From: JAFGXT01 sp963677165
Lineage (GTDB): Bacteria > Verrucomicrobiota > Lentisphaeria > Victivallales > SZUA-371
DNA length: 64,000 nucleotides
Assembly: GCA_963677165.2 (NCBI GenBank)
Contig: CAXXSX010000002.1
Location: 4,526,001-4,590,000 of the forward strand
Direction: 5' to 3'
Shown here: positions 1 through 8,532 of the stretch, piece after piece
Numbering within the stretch: position 1 is the stretch's first letter
Layout of the letters: each line of letters starts with the position of its first letter
The notes under the pieces: generated by a model
Database searches by the model: none
Seen by the model: the letters and a program-made list of their open reading frames with translations, nothing else
Told to the model about the DNA's origin: nothing
Program-made: the position numbers and the translations under genes

Positions 1-837
1 TGCTGAACCGGCTCCGTTAGAAACAGAATCTTTCTCCGACAAGACGGAACAGGCGATTTCAGTGGGCGTAGACTTATGAATCGTAACCTTAGGTCGCGAA
101 TGCCCCTGGCTGTAAATAATGTGATTTCCCTGAACCGATTTGTTTAGTTTCCGGTATTCCCTAGGAGTCAAGCTTTTTTGATTGGTTGCAAGTACTGACC
201 AACCGGTTTTAGGCGCACCGGGGTCTTCCTGTGAAATCGCAATGTTAACGAGACACATGCTATTGCCATAATCGTCCTTAAGACTGGTCGTTTTCTGGAA
301 AATAAGTTTGTCTCCAATAGATACATTTAATTCCCCGGAGCGACTTAACGCTTTTTGTTTAAACCAACTGAAGCGGCAGATATTCTGTTTGCCTTTAGCG
401 GTCTCAGCGATAACCTTGAATTCTGCGTTCCTGCTGGAACCTTTTGGTTTTTCTTTGGGGTCCGTAACTGTTATCTGGTACTTTATCATTCCATTGATCG
501 GACTGGTCCAGATGATTGCCGAATCGGCTGGACCTGAGGTACGCATTTCCAAATTCTTCTTTGCCGGCGTTCGGAAGTTATTGATGCGGATTGAAGGCTG
601 ACTCCAGGGATTGCCGTTTTGCTGAGAAAACATCATTCTCTCAGCTTTTGCGTTTGAATCCAACTGATCAAGGTTGAATGTCTTATTTGAACGACGTTCA
701 ACTCCTCCGAACTTCCACTGCCGAGGAAGAGCTTGACGAGGATTACTGCTTAGGTCGCGTGGCAGTGCCCAGTCAGCCAGTATATTTGTAGACATAAATA
801 TTAGTAATGCGGGCAGCATGATACTGTGAAATTTCAT
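1..837 (-). CDS. Secreted protein of unknown function (partial, runs off left edge)
   Basis: The frame opens at an ATG whose complement is at 835-837 and stays open for all 279 codons to the window edge, so the C-terminus is missing. The first residues (MKFHSIMLPALLIFMSTNILA) form a signal peptide, with likely cleavage after the ILA just before DWALPRD. The rest is hydrophilic with alternating beta-type stretches such as IIWTSPINGMIKYQITV and GELNVSIGDKLIFQ, which suggests a beta-sandwich; I recognise no catalytic motif. It lies 58 bp downstream of a pseudopilin gene and is probably the third gene of a regulator-pseudopilin-secreted protein operon. By analogy with the other loci here it may act on or bind a glycan, but that is inference. 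Confidence 0.8.
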   Translation of the reverse strand, partial: MKFHSIMLPALLIFMSTNILADWALPRDLSSNPRQALPRQWKFGGVERRSNKTFNLDQLDSNAKAERMMFSQQNGNPWSQPSIRINNFRTPAKKNLEMRTSGPADSAIIWTSPINGMIKYQITVTDPKEKPKGSSRNAEFKVIAETAKGKQNICRFSWFKQKALSRSGELNVSIGDKLIFQKTTSLKDDYGNSMCLVNIAISQEDPGAPKTGWSVLATNQKSLTPREYRKLNKSVQGNHIIYSQGHSRPKVTIHKSTPTEIACSVLSEKDSVSNGAGSA

Positions 838-895
838 ATAAATTTCTCTCTGTTTTGATATTTGTAATATTCTTTTAGGTATGTGCTGCTATTGT

Positions 896-1561
896 TTAAA
901 GCATTCCGCAAGCAGAAGTTCCAAATTGCGATCTTGTCACAAGAGGCCATAGATATCCATTATATGCACTTTGCACTTTGCTTCTTGAATATTCTACGTG
1001 TCCATCGCAGAAAAGTAGATTAACCCCAAGATTATGTCGTGGTTCCGGATAGAGTTGGGTCATACCGGAGGCACAACCGATATAGTTGTCAAATTTGTTG
1101 TTTGCAGGATTTTTAAACGCGTCAGTATTTTGGATGTAATAAGATGGCCTTCTTATGCGTTTGGTTGTCCAGCACCTGAACATGTTATATGGAAGATCCA
1201 CTTGGGCGATAGTATTTCCGCCGTTGTTTACACTGACAGCCGGACAGCGATATTTCCATGTAGTACGTTTGTAGTCGTTCATTTCCTGCCCCGGATTAAT
1301 ATAGGGATTCATAACCTGATACCAAGCGTAATTCGAACACCATTTATTGACGATCGCAGGAAATACTCTGTCATTATCATCTCCATAATTTGTATAACAC
1401 AAATACAACTGTTTTAAGTTGTTTACACAATTTATTGATTTTGCTTTGTCTCTCGCCTTGTTCAACGCCGGCAGCAGCATTGCTGCCAGAATTGCGATAA
1501 TAGCAATTACGATGAGGAGTTCGATGAGTGTGAACCTTTTTCGTTTTGCCGTTGATTTCAT
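896..1561 (-). CDS. PulG-like pseudopilin with H-X9-DG box
   Basis: This 221-residue protein begins with a short basic leader, then FTLIELLIVIAIIAILAAML, the type IV prepilin cleavage and methylation signature. Cleavage is expected before the F, and E at mature position 5 is present. The hydrophobic helix continues into LLPALNKARDKAKSINCVNNL, as in DUF1559-type proteins. Near the C-terminus, RHNLGVNLLFCDGHVE is an H-X9-DG box. Such proteins are anchored in the inner membrane or assembled into a pseudopilus; their exact role in this phylum is unknown. The gene follows the GntR-LacI regulator by 26 bp and precedes a secreted protein gene, so they are probably co-transcribed. It is one of four such genes in the window. 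Confidence 0.9.
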   Translation of the reverse strand: MKSTAKRKRFTLIELLIVIAIIAILAAMLLPALNKARDKAKSINCVNNLKQLYLCYTNYGDDNDRVFPAIVNKWCSNYAWYQVMNPYINPGQEMNDYKRTTWKYRCPAVSVNNGGNTIAQVDLPYNMFRCWTTKRIRRPSYYIQNTDAFKNPANNKFDNYIGCASGMTQLYPEPRHNLGVNLLFCDGHVEYSRSKVQSAYNGYLWPLVTRSQFGTSACGML

Positions 1562-1587
1562 TGTCTTTCTCCTTGACTGTTTTAGGT

Positions 1588-2646
1588 TTATTTAATATCT
1601 CTTACTGATTCATTTTTTAAAATACGTGGTGTAAAATACAGATTTACTGGTTTCGTTATTTTGAATTCAGATTCGAAGAGTTTGTGTATTTCATTTGCCA
1701 GAACCTTCGCCTGATCATTTATGTCATTGTAAATTGTTGTTATTGGAATAGGAAAATACTGTGAATCCCGTGGTGGACCTGTTCCGATTATACTTACATC
1801 ATCAGGAATTTTGATGCCAGTTTCACGGAAAGCCCTGAAAACGCCTTTTGATGCTTCTGAACCAGGAATAAACATAGCCGTGAAATCCAATTTGTGAAGT
1901 TTTAAATATTCTCTAAGGGTTTCGTAGGCTCTTTCAGGCGCATAGTCTCCACTGACTGTATGGCAGTCGATAACTTTCCCTTTCATGCCGAAATAACGAT
2001 GCATTGTCATAAAGTGTTGAAGTTGGGAAATGCGGTTTCCAACCAGTGGCTCAGCGGCAAGGAATACAACATTTTTGTGCCCGTGCTTTTTTAAGTGATC
2101 AAGGGCGATCAGTAGTTCTGTACTGAATGAACTGCACATATAACTTAAAGGAGTATTCTTTAACTCCAGGTCAAAAAATATGATTTTCTTGGTTGACAGA
2201 GAGAAATAACTTAGTTCTTCCCTGGTGATATTTCGGGCAGGAAGCGCTACGATTGATATATCCACCTCGCAATTTTCCACAATTTTAGGTAAGTGAGCCT
2301 GATAATTATATCTAATTTCAGCATAATCGTATTGATTTGACAGCAATTTCAAATGGTTATGAAGTTGTTTGCTCTGTTCTTCAATTGTTTTTACCGGCCA
2401 GTCGGGAAAAAAGAAAGCAACAGAGCGTCTTGCTTCAGTCTGTCTTATATAAATTCCTTTTGAAGGAATTGTTTCCACTAAACCAGCTTCGCTCATTTGC
2501 GTAATCGTGGCATCTACGACACGTCGACTGACATTATAATGAGAAATAATATGACGGATGGAATAGAATTTTCGTCCGGGTTTAAACTGTTTCAAATCCT
2601 GACACAGTTGTGAATATAATTTGTTTTTTCGTTCCTGCAAAAGCAT
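1588..2646 (-). CDS. GntR-type wHTH / LacI-type sensor transcriptional regulator
   Basis: This 352-residue protein has an N-terminal GntR-like winged helix (about residues 5-70: SIRHIISHYNVSRRVVDATI, then GLVETIPSKGIYIRQ for the wing). It is followed by a periplasmic-binding-protein-like sensor of LacI type (about 75-345; IPDDVSIIGTGPP and a final dimer-interface helix). This arrangement is typical of sugar-responsive regulators that release or bind DNA on ligand binding. The start is supported by AAAAGG about 9 nt upstream. Two copies of GT(G/A)CACAGCG(G)AACA overlap the predicted promoter, suggesting autoregulation. It heads an operon with the pseudopilin and the secreted protein. The ligand cannot be told from the sequence. 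Confidence 0.88.
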   Translation of the reverse strand: MLLQERKNKLYSQLCQDLKQFKPGRKFYSIRHIISHYNVSRRVVDATITQMSEAGLVETIPSKGIYIRQTEARRSVAFFFPDWPVKTIEEQSKQLHNHLKLLSNQYDYAEIRYNYQAHLPKIVENCEVDISIVALPARNITREELSYFSLSTKKIIFFDLELKNTPLSYMCSSFSTELLIALDHLKKHGHKNVVFLAAEPLVGNRISQLQHFMTMHRYFGMKGKVIDCHTVSGDYAPERAYETLREYLKLHKLDFTAMFIPGSEASKGVFRAFRETGIKIPDDVSIIGTGPPRDSQYFPIPITTIYNDINDQAKVLANEIHKLFESEFKITKPVNLYFTPRILKNESVRDIK

Positions 2647-2681
2647 CCGTGTACCTTTTTTTATCCATTACTATACCTTTG

Positions 2682-2730
2682 ATTCTAGTTTATGTGCACA
2701 GCGAACACAAGAAAAGTACACAGCGGAACA
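2682..2730 (-). promoter_or_regulatory. Sigma70-like promoter with tandem operator-like repeats
   Basis: On the minus strand, TTGTGT (2705-2710) and TAGAAT (2682-2687) are separated by 17 bp. Two direct repeats, GTGCACAGCGAACA (2694-2707) and GTACACAGCGGAACA (2716-2730), start 22 bp apart, about two helical turns, and overlap the -35 and spacer. The site fits repression by the adjacent GntR-LacI regulator; the assignment is inference. Confidence 0.55.
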
Positions 2731-2939
2731 ATATTTTTCTTAGTTTTTTATGATTCATCAAGAAGAGTGTTCTTTTCAGATAAATTGTTGTTTTTTATTA
2801 TTTATATTTATAAACGTTGTTATGTAATTGACATATAGTTTTCAGACCTTTATAATCATAATATAGGAAATACACTCGTAAACGGTTGTTTAAGATGATT
2901 TTACATCTTAGAATTAAGACAAAGTGGAGGGTGAAGTAA

Positions 2940-3371
2940 ATGCAGACTATTTCGTTCGCAATGTATGTTTTGATGTTTTGTGAATTTATTACTTGCCTTG
3001 TGGTGCTCATCACTTGTCTTAAGGTCTTTAATTTCTTCCATTTGTTTGAGCGTTTTAAATCCCAAAACGATGCAGAGCTTAACAGTTCCGTATGGCATTT
3101 ACGCCGATCTGAAGAAATTGAATTAGAAGTACTCCAGGAAATGAAACGTAATAATCGGTTGCTTTATGAGCTTGTTGAGCGCAAAAGACATCCTGAAGAA
3201 AAAGATGAAGTCGAATACGCGCAGGAAGATATTATAAGACATCATAAAGAACCGGAATCTGTTTTAAATCGCTATACTAAGACAGAATCGCAAATCCTTG
3301 ATGATACTCATAAGTCAAGAATTGCGCATTTTCAAAATATAGGGCGCAAGGAACCGAAAGTTGTTCATTGA
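2940..3371 (+). CDS. Small single-pass membrane protein, function unknown
   Basis: This 143-residue protein starts with a hydrophobic segment (about residues 4-32, FAMYVLMFCEFITCLVVLI), followed by a highly charged tail rich in E, K and R (SEEIELEVLQEMKRNNRLLYELVER) that should form a helix or short coiled coil. The topology suggests a cytoplasmic tail anchored by one N-terminal helix. The start has a strong ribosome site (GGAGGGTGA about 6 nt upstream). The 3' end overlaps the end of convergent rluD by 7 bp. I recognise no family. The tail length and charge resemble small scaffold or trafficking proteins, but no function should be assigned. Confidence 0.7.
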   Translation: MQTISFAMYVLMFCEFITCLVVLITCLKVFNFFHLFERFKSQNDAELNSSVWHLRRSEEIELEVLQEMKRNNRLLYELVERKRHPEEKDEVEYAQEDIIRHHKEPESVLNRYTKTESQILDDTHKSRIAHFQNIGRKEPKVVH

Positions 3372-4312
3372 TCTTCATAAGGTTCAAGACGGTCAACAAT
3401 GTCTTGAAAATCCTCGGGCCAGGGCGCTTTGAACGTCATTTCTTTTCCCGTATCCGGATGCGGGACCGTGATTTTCCAAGCATGTAGCATTTGTCGAGGG
3501 ACTTGCAGCTTTTTATCGCCGCCATATAATGTATCTCCCAGAACCGGAAGCTTGAGTGAAGACATATGAACTCTGATCTGGTGGGTTCGCCCTGTCAGGA
3601 TATTTACCCTCATAAGACTGATCGGGAAACCATCGACTTTACCATATTCCAGTAGTTTATATTTGGTGACAGCTATCTTTCCATTGCGATCAACAACCGC
3701 CATCTTTTTGCGGTTGACCGGATGACGTCCGATCTGGTTGGCAATCTGTCCTTCATAATATTTGGGGATGCCGCAAAGCAACGCCGCATAAGTTTTTTTT
3801 GTTTTTCGGTGAGCAAAACTATTCATCAGGCTGGCCATCGCCTTATGATTTTTTGCAATAATCAAACAGCCCGATGTATCTTTGTCAAGACGATGAACAA
3901 TGCCCGGACGCGTTTCATCACATTCCATATCGGCTCCGAACTCGCTGTCACGCCCCAGCAGAGCGTTGACAACCGTACCGGTCCAGTTGCCGGCACCGGG
4001 GTGAACAACCATATCAGGAGGCTTGTTTATGACTAGAATGTGGTCATCTTCATATAGAACCGGAAGGTCGATGTGTTCACCGATCAGTTTAGGCTCTTGC
4101 GGCTCCTGCATGGCTATTTCGATAGTCATTCCGGCTTCAACCGGATTGCGTGGGGTTTTACAGATTTCGCCATTACAGGAAACCTTACCAAGCTTGATCT
4201 GCTTTTGCAGCCAGGAACGGGAATAGTCCGTTACCAGTTCAGCCAGGCATTTGTCAAGACGTTCGCCGGCGAGTTCTTCATTTACTGTCAACTGGAGTTT
4301 CTGTTCCGACAT
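3365..4312 (-). CDS. rluD: 23S rRNA pseudouridine synthase, RluD family
   Basis: The product (315 residues from the chosen start) isomerises uridines to pseudouridine in large-subunit rRNA. The S4 RNA-binding domain lies at about 1-70 (ERLDKCLAELV, SRSWLQKQIKLGKVSCNG). The catalytic domain follows with INKPPDMVVHPG and HRLDKDTSGCLIIAKN, where D143 is the catalytic Asp, then RTHQIRVHM. I chose the ATG at 4312 because it begins the normal MSEQKLQLTV family N-terminus and has AAAAGG upstream; the frame extends 42 codons further into lgt, but that extension matches nothing expected. The start overlaps the 3' end of lgt by 35 bp, implying translational coupling. RluC-type specificity is not excluded. 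Confidence 0.9.
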   Translation of the reverse strand: MSEQKLQLTVNEELAGERLDKCLAELVTDYSRSWLQKQIKLGKVSCNGEICKTPRNPVEAGMTIEIAMQEPQEPKLIGEHIDLPVLYEDDHILVINKPPDMVVHPGAGNWTGTVVNALLGRDSEFGADMECDETRPGIVHRLDKDTSGCLIIAKNHKAMASLMNSFAHRKTKKTYAALLCGIPKYYEGQIANQIGRHPVNRKKMAVVDRNGKIAVTKYKLLEYGKVDGFPISLMRVNILTGRTHQIRVHMSSLKLPVLGDTLYGGDKKLQVPRQMLHAWKITVPHPDTGKEMTFKAPWPEDFQDIVDRLEPYEDQ

Positions 4313-5081
4313 ATTCTGCCTTTTTTGATGAATAGATGTATAAGGCGATTCCCGCTGGAATAACAAAGAAACAAATTGTCTGAGCCGGAGTGAATAGCCC
4401 AAAAGTAAAATCTTTGTGATCGCCGCGGAAGAATTCATCGCAGAATCGCAGGATTCCGTAGAGAATCATGTACAGGCCGGCTGCTTGACCGCTTTTGCTC
4501 TTTGAGATGAATTTTTGTAACACAATAAATATGATAAGATTGCCGGCCGTTTCATAGAGTTGGACCGGGTGTAGCGGAATTCCAGGGAACTCATGTCCCG
4601 GGGCAGTGCACGAGGGATAAACGTGTCCCCAAAATAGATCAGTAGGTTTGCCGTAACAGCAGCCATTGAGAAAACATCCGACACGGCTGATTGCGTGTCC
4701 TAATGCCAGACTTGGAGCCATCATGCTTAAGGTTGAAAGAAATTCCAGCTTGTTTTTTCGGCTGAAGATATAGATGCAGACCATCGCCAGAATAAAACCA
4801 CCGTAGAAAACCAGTCCACCCTTGTTAATCATGATAATGCCGAGAGGATGCTGATTAAAGCCGTCACGACTCCAGAATTCAATCACATAAAAGATTCTGG
4901 CGCCAATGACTCCGCTTATCATAGCGGTCAGGAGCAGGTTGTAGGCCTGGTCTTTGGTCATGTCGAAATATTTACGGTTCTTCTGTGCTACAATTACCGC
5001 GGCGATAAACGCCAGCATAGCCATTACGCCGTACCAGCGGATTTCGAACGATTGGCTTATTTTAAAGATTACCGGATCCAT
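4278..5081 (-). CDS. lgt: Prolipoprotein diacylglyceryl transferase
   Basis: Lgt transfers diacylglycerol from phosphatidylglycerol to the lipobox cysteine of prolipoproteins in the inner membrane. The 267-residue protein has about seven hydrophobic segments. It carries the family signature HAISRVGCFLNGCCYG (129-144), the early IRWYGVMA motif, and HPVQLYETAGNL. Its length is normal. The start ATG shares one base with the stop of the upstream DUF368 gene (TAATG), and its own 3' end overlaps rluD, so the three form one tightly coupled transcript. The presence of lgt fits a diderm organism that makes lipoproteins. Confidence 0.95.
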   Translation of the reverse strand: MDPVIFKISQSFEIRWYGVMAMLAFIAAVIVAQKNRKYFDMTKDQAYNLLLTAMISGVIGARIFYVIEFWSRDGFNQHPLGIIMINKGGLVFYGGFILAMVCIYIFSRKNKLEFLSTLSMMAPSLALGHAISRVGCFLNGCCYGKPTDLFWGHVYPSCTAPGHEFPGIPLHPVQLYETAGNLIIFIVLQKFISKSKSGQAAGLYMILYGILRFCDEFFRGDHKDFTFGLFTPAQTICFFVIPAGIALYIYSSKKAEYVGTETPVDSK

Positions 5082-6067
5082 TATGCTTTTTCCACTGCTG
5101 TGCTTTTTCGGTTTGCAAGATGTTCAAGGATAATTACCAGAAGAAGACCGGCAATTGCCAGGCCGATAGCGGCCCAGAAATATCCGCCGAATGAATCCGG
5201 CAGAATGTTCTTTTCCACCAAAACCTTTACTTTTCCGTTAACCACCTTAGTCGTGATCGCTTCTTTCCAGGGCCATACCTTACGCATTGAACCGATCATA
5301 AAACCGATCAGGGCCGCTACCGTGATGTCGTGAAAATGCTTGAACATCCAGCTGAGTATTCGTACGAAAGAGCACAGGCCGATTACTGCGCCAATGCCGG
5401 TCCAGAATATGATCATGCCGTTACTGAAAACAGCAGCAAAATCCATCGATTTGGCTGCGTGCAGCATATTATGAACGGCTCCGACCACATATTCATATTT
5501 TCCCATCAGCAACAGGATAAATGATCCCGATATACCCGGCAGGATCATTGCGCAAATCGCGATGGCTCCGCTTATGATCAGAAACCACCAGCCATTCGGT
5601 GTTTCTTTCGGAACGACTCCGACTATCCAGAAAGCAAATACCGCGCCGACTATTACAGCAAGTATTGTCGCGATGTTCCATTTCTTTACTCTTTTCAAAA
5701 CGGTCAGTACAGAAGCCACAACCAAACCAAAGAAGAATGACCAGATTAAAACCGGATGATTTTCCAGCATCCACTTTATCGGCGTCGCCAACAGCAGAAT
5801 TGCGCCGGCAATACCAAGTCCGAGAGCCAGCAGGAAACGCCATGGCAATTCTTTGTAGGCTTTTTTAAATTCACCTTTGCAGAGCATTTTTACCGTATCG
5901 GCGGAGGCTACCGTTTTGATTGCCTCAATCAGTTCTTCGTAAATTCCCAGAATGAAAGCCATTGTTCCACCGGAGACCCCCGGCACAACGTCTGCCGCCC
6001 CCATTGCGATCCCTCTCGCACAAATCATCACATATTGAAGAATACTTCTTTTTTTAACTTCAGGCAT
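5081..6067 (-). CDS. DUF368 family membrane protein (PopT-type undecaprenyl-phosphate translocase)
   Basis: This polytopic membrane protein of about 328 residues has the DUF368 signature RGIAMGAADVVPGVSGGTMAF near the N-terminus and a second, related ILPGISGSFILLLMGKY motif near the middle, giving an inverted-repeat look. Members of this family (PopT) have been reported to recycle undecaprenyl phosphate across the cytoplasmic membrane; that role is family knowledge. The start at 6067 is chosen because GAAAGGG lies about 8 nt upstream and the protein then begins MPEVKKRSIL; an in-frame ATG 16 codons earlier lacks such a site. It is first in the popT-lgt-rluD operon, an envelope-biogenesis context. 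Confidence 0.87.
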   Translation of the reverse strand: MPEVKKRSILQYVMICARGIAMGAADVVPGVSGGTMAFILGIYEELIEAIKTVASADTVKMLCKGEFKKAYKELPWRFLLALGLGIAGAILLLATPIKWMLENHPVLIWSFFFGLVVASVLTVLKRVKKWNIATILAVIVGAVFAFWIVGVVPKETPNGWWFLIISGAIAICAMILPGISGSFILLLMGKYEYVVGAVHNMLHAAKSMDFAAVFSNGMIIFWTGIGAVIGLCSFVRILSWMFKHFHDITVAALIGFMIGSMRKVWPWKEAITTKVVNGKVKVLVEKNILPDSFGGYFWAAIGLAIAGLLLVIILEHLANRKSTAVEKA

Positions 6068-6203
6068 ACATAACCCTTTCGTATTTTTTATGATATATTT
6101 TTTATTCAGAATCAATTTCCCGTGACATGGATTGTAAATATAGCCTGCTTTTAAATAAATTCGTATAAAAAATACAAATTCTAATGGAATTTTTCAAAAA
6201 ACT

Positions 6204-6212
6204 TGCTATAAT
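6204..6212 (+). promoter_or_regulatory. Extended -10 promoter for tRNA-Gln
   Basis: TGC-TATAAT (TATAAT at 6207-6212) is a perfect extended -10 element about 44 nt upstream of the tRNA. The -35 region has no good match, as is common with extended -10 promoters. Confidence 0.55.
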
Positions 6213-6255
6213 TAGACTTCCGATCTTCCTGATGCAATATCCGGTAGACGATCGC

Positions 6256-6329
6256 AACCCCGTGGTGTAATGGTAGCACAAGTGGTTTTGGTCCACTTAG
6301 TCTAGGTTCGAATCCTGGCGGGGTTGCCA
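6256..6329 (+). tRNA. tRNA-Gln (anticodon TTG)
   Basis: A full cloverleaf can be drawn. The acceptor AACCCCG pairs with CGGGGTT. The D arm has GTG/CAC. The anticodon stem AGTGG/CCACT holds loop TTTTGGT, with anticodon TTG. The T arm is CTAGG-TTCGAAT-CCTGG, with one G-T pair. Discriminator G is followed by an encoded CCA at 6327-6329. It is monocistronic as far as can be seen. Confidence 0.95.
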
Positions 6330-6594
6330 TTTTTTTGTCTGGATAAAAAAGCGGAGTATGTTGAAGACATACTTTACTTCACATGGCAATGTTGTCTTTC
6401 TCTTTTAAACTTCACTTTTGCAGGTAAACCTTCAACACGTAAAATCGAAAACTTTGTCTTCCGTGGTAGTGAAACGAACCTTGAAACATACGAAACAAGG
6501 GGGAGCTTGTATACGCCGGTAAATCGGCATGGGACAGATAAAACCATCGTTGAATTCTACACAAATTGCGTGAATTCCCCGATGTTGTATACTT

Positions 6595-7593
6595 TTAGTC
6601 GATCCTAACGGCATCCGGCCAAGCCAGACGCTTTATGGATCGTTTGTGGTTATCAGACTCAATATGTCTTAATAGAGTTTCAGCTGCCTGCCATCCCATT
6701 TCCCTGCCAGGCATAGGTCGGAAGGTCCCGGACACAGGAAGCATGCGCTGATATGGATCAATTCCCAGAGAATAACATTTCAGGTTGGATGTTAAGTTAC
6801 TTCTTTTTAGCATATCTGCATAATTTATTGCTAAGGATGAGTTAATAGCAAACAAGGCATCAATGCCTTCAAGCCGTTTGAGCTCTTTTTCGGAAGGCAT
6901 GCCATCAGCATTGGCTGCTGAAATAATTATATTGTTTTTATTGACTCCAGCTTTTTCCAAAGTTTCTGTAAAACCTTTGATACGATCATGATCACTTGAA
7001 CATTTGATCGGAAAATGTGCCGCTGCAAATCGATGACAACCGGCTTCCAGAAAAATCTCAGCAGCTTCTGCTCCAGCCTCGTAATCTGAAAACAATATAA
7101 AATCCGCTTCTACAGGGATTTTTCTCCCTATAACCACCAGCGGTGTATTTTGTTTCTGTTGCTGAAAATGTTCCGTGGGATAATTCGTATCGAATGTTAA
7201 TGCAGATGGATATATAATAATTCCGTCCACTTGGCGATAAAACATACGATCAAGTTCCATGCGTTCCAACTCGGGGGAATTGTCACATGTTGCTACAACC
7301 ATTTGATAATCGGTGCCCCGGAGACGTGATTCCACCCCTTCCATGATAGATCCAAGAAACGCATCAATGATATTTGCAAAAATTACTCCAATATTGAATG
7401 TTTGAGCAGAGTTAAGGCTTTTTGCAAAGTAGTTTGGACGATAGTTCAGTTTCTTGGCAATCGCCAGTACTTTCTGGGTAGTCTTGTCTGCAATTCTATA
7501 CTGATGGGCTTTGCCACTTAATATACGTGAAACAATACTTGTGGAAACTCCACTTGCTTCACTTAGTGTCTTGATTGTAATTTTTTGTGTCAT
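6595..7593 (-). CDS. LacI family transcriptional regulator
   Basis: This is a classic 332-residue LacI protein. The helix-turn-helix is at 6-30 (IKTLSEASGVSTSIVSRIL). The hinge helix region is LNYRPNYFAKSLNSAQT (50-66). The periplasmic-binding-like ligand domain follows with FNIGVIFANI and GWQAAETLLRHIES. It should bind a sugar effector and an inverted-repeat operator. The start ATG overlaps the stop of the upstream secreted-protein gene as ATGA, so it is the last gene of the GH38-like operon. That makes it the likely controller of the operon and a candidate to bind the TGCACAA-N4-TTG(T/C)GCA sites at 18073-18124; this pairing is inference. Confidence 0.93.
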   Translation of the reverse strand: MTQKITIKTLSEASGVSTSIVSRILSGKAHQYRIADKTTQKVLAIAKKLNYRPNYFAKSLNSAQTFNIGVIFANIIDAFLGSIMEGVESRLRGTDYQMVVATCDNSPELERMELDRMFYRQVDGIIIYPSALTFDTNYPTEHFQQQKQNTPLVVIGRKIPVEADFILFSDYEAGAEAAEIFLEAGCHRFAAAHFPIKCSSDHDRIKGFTETLEKAGVNKNNIIISAANADGMPSEKELKRLEGIDALFAINSSLAINYADMLKRSNLTSNLKCYSLGIDPYQRMLPVSGTFRPMPGREMGWQAAETLLRHIESDNHKRSIKRLAWPDAVRID

Positions 7594-8477
7594 TTTATAT
7601 ACTCAATACTTTTGACAGTAAATGATCCCTCATTCGTATTTCCCCTGGGATCAACTACCATTCTTATATATTTGGTCTGCGTACTGTCTATATGGATCAA
7701 TTTAATTTTAAATGTTTGCCAGGTCAACGAATTTATGGTTATTTTCTTCTGGAACTTCCAGCCGGTGGCTGATTCTATCCATATTTGAATAACTACTGGT
7801 TTCGCTCCCTCTGTTTTTGCAATCACCGCAACATTACTATATTTTTGTTTAGACATAAATCCAGTCATAAGGAAAACCGGAGCCGGTTTTTGGGAAACAA
7901 ATTTCCAGAAGAACTTAGCACTGCCATCCTCTGCAATCTGCTTGTGGCTGGCATCGGCTTTGTTGAATTTTCCTGTGTACCATGTGCGTTGTTTCACAAC
8001 ATCTGTGCTACATAAAAGTGGTTTTTTCAGTAATAGTATCCCGCGTTGTGGATTTGTTTTATTAGGAATTGCAATCCGAAGCCATTTTGCTTCATTGGAA
8101 ACGCACCCTTTTAGCGGTAAAACTATTTTCTTGAATTTTCCTGCCGAGAGTTTTATTTTTTTCTGAAATTTCCAGCCTTTCGTTTCAATCCAGACTTCGC
8201 AGTTAACCTCTCCTGATTTGCTCATTGCTTCAATACAGAAAGCATTCTTTCCCTTTTCGGGGGTTAACGGGAACTGTACAAAAGCCGTATTAGACTTTTC
8301 AGATGCAAATCCGAATACATATTTAGTGATACCTTGATCTTCTCCAATAACATTGCTGGTCGTTGTCTTTTTATTGCTGCCATTTTCTTCAAATGCGCCT
8401 GAAAACCATTGGATTTTCGCAGCTTGAGCTGTATATCCCAGGAAACACAACGCGATACCAATAAATATGACTCTCAT
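7590..8477 (-). CDS. Secreted protein with two tandem beta-type modules
   Basis: This 295-residue protein has a signal peptide (MRVIFIGIALCFLGYTAQA) with AQA-A cleavage. The mature part consists of two repeated modules of about 130 residues. IQWFSGAFEENG... in the first corresponds to RTWYTGKFNKAD... in the second. EVWIETKGWKFQKKIKL matches QIWIESATGWKFQKKITI. KWLRIAIPNKTNPQRG matches KYIRMVVDPRGNTNEG. The alternating aromatic and beta pattern resembles carbohydrate-binding jelly rolls, but there is no enzyme motif. It sits between the 1295-residue protein (55 bp) and the LacI gene (ATGA overlap). A glycan-binding role is plausible but unproven. Confidence 0.8.
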   Translation of the reverse strand: MRVIFIGIALCFLGYTAQAAKIQWFSGAFEENGSNKKTTTSNVIGEDQGITKYVFGFASEKSNTAFVQFPLTPEKGKNAFCIEAMSKSGEVNCEVWIETKGWKFQKKIKLSAGKFKKIVLPLKGCVSNEAKWLRIAIPNKTNPQRGILLLKKPLLCSTDVVKQRTWYTGKFNKADASHKQIAEDGSAKFFWKFVSQKPAPVFLMTGFMSKQKYSNVAVIAKTEGAKPVVIQIWIESATGWKFQKKITINSLTWQTFKIKLIHIDSTQTKYIRMVVDPRGNTNEGSFTVKSIEYIK

Positions 8478-8532
8478 GTTTTTTGTTTTCCTCTATTATT
8501 TCCAAAGTGTTGATACAATATTAGTCATTTAA

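Noticed and set aside
308..601. 97-codon plus-strand open frame and an overlapping 60-codon frame
   Set aside because: Both are antisense to a continuous minus-strand secreted-protein frame with a signal peptide (1-837).
4313..4438. Longer RluD start 42 codons upstream
   Set aside because: It lies inside lgt, adds residues unlike any RluD N-terminus, and the ATG at 4312 has a ribosome site.
6324..6608. 94-codon plus-strand frame beginning in the tRNA-Gln 3' end
   Set aside because: It starts inside the tRNA CCA region, has no ribosome site and no protein-like pattern; the 6330-6594 interval shows no convincing gene on either strand.
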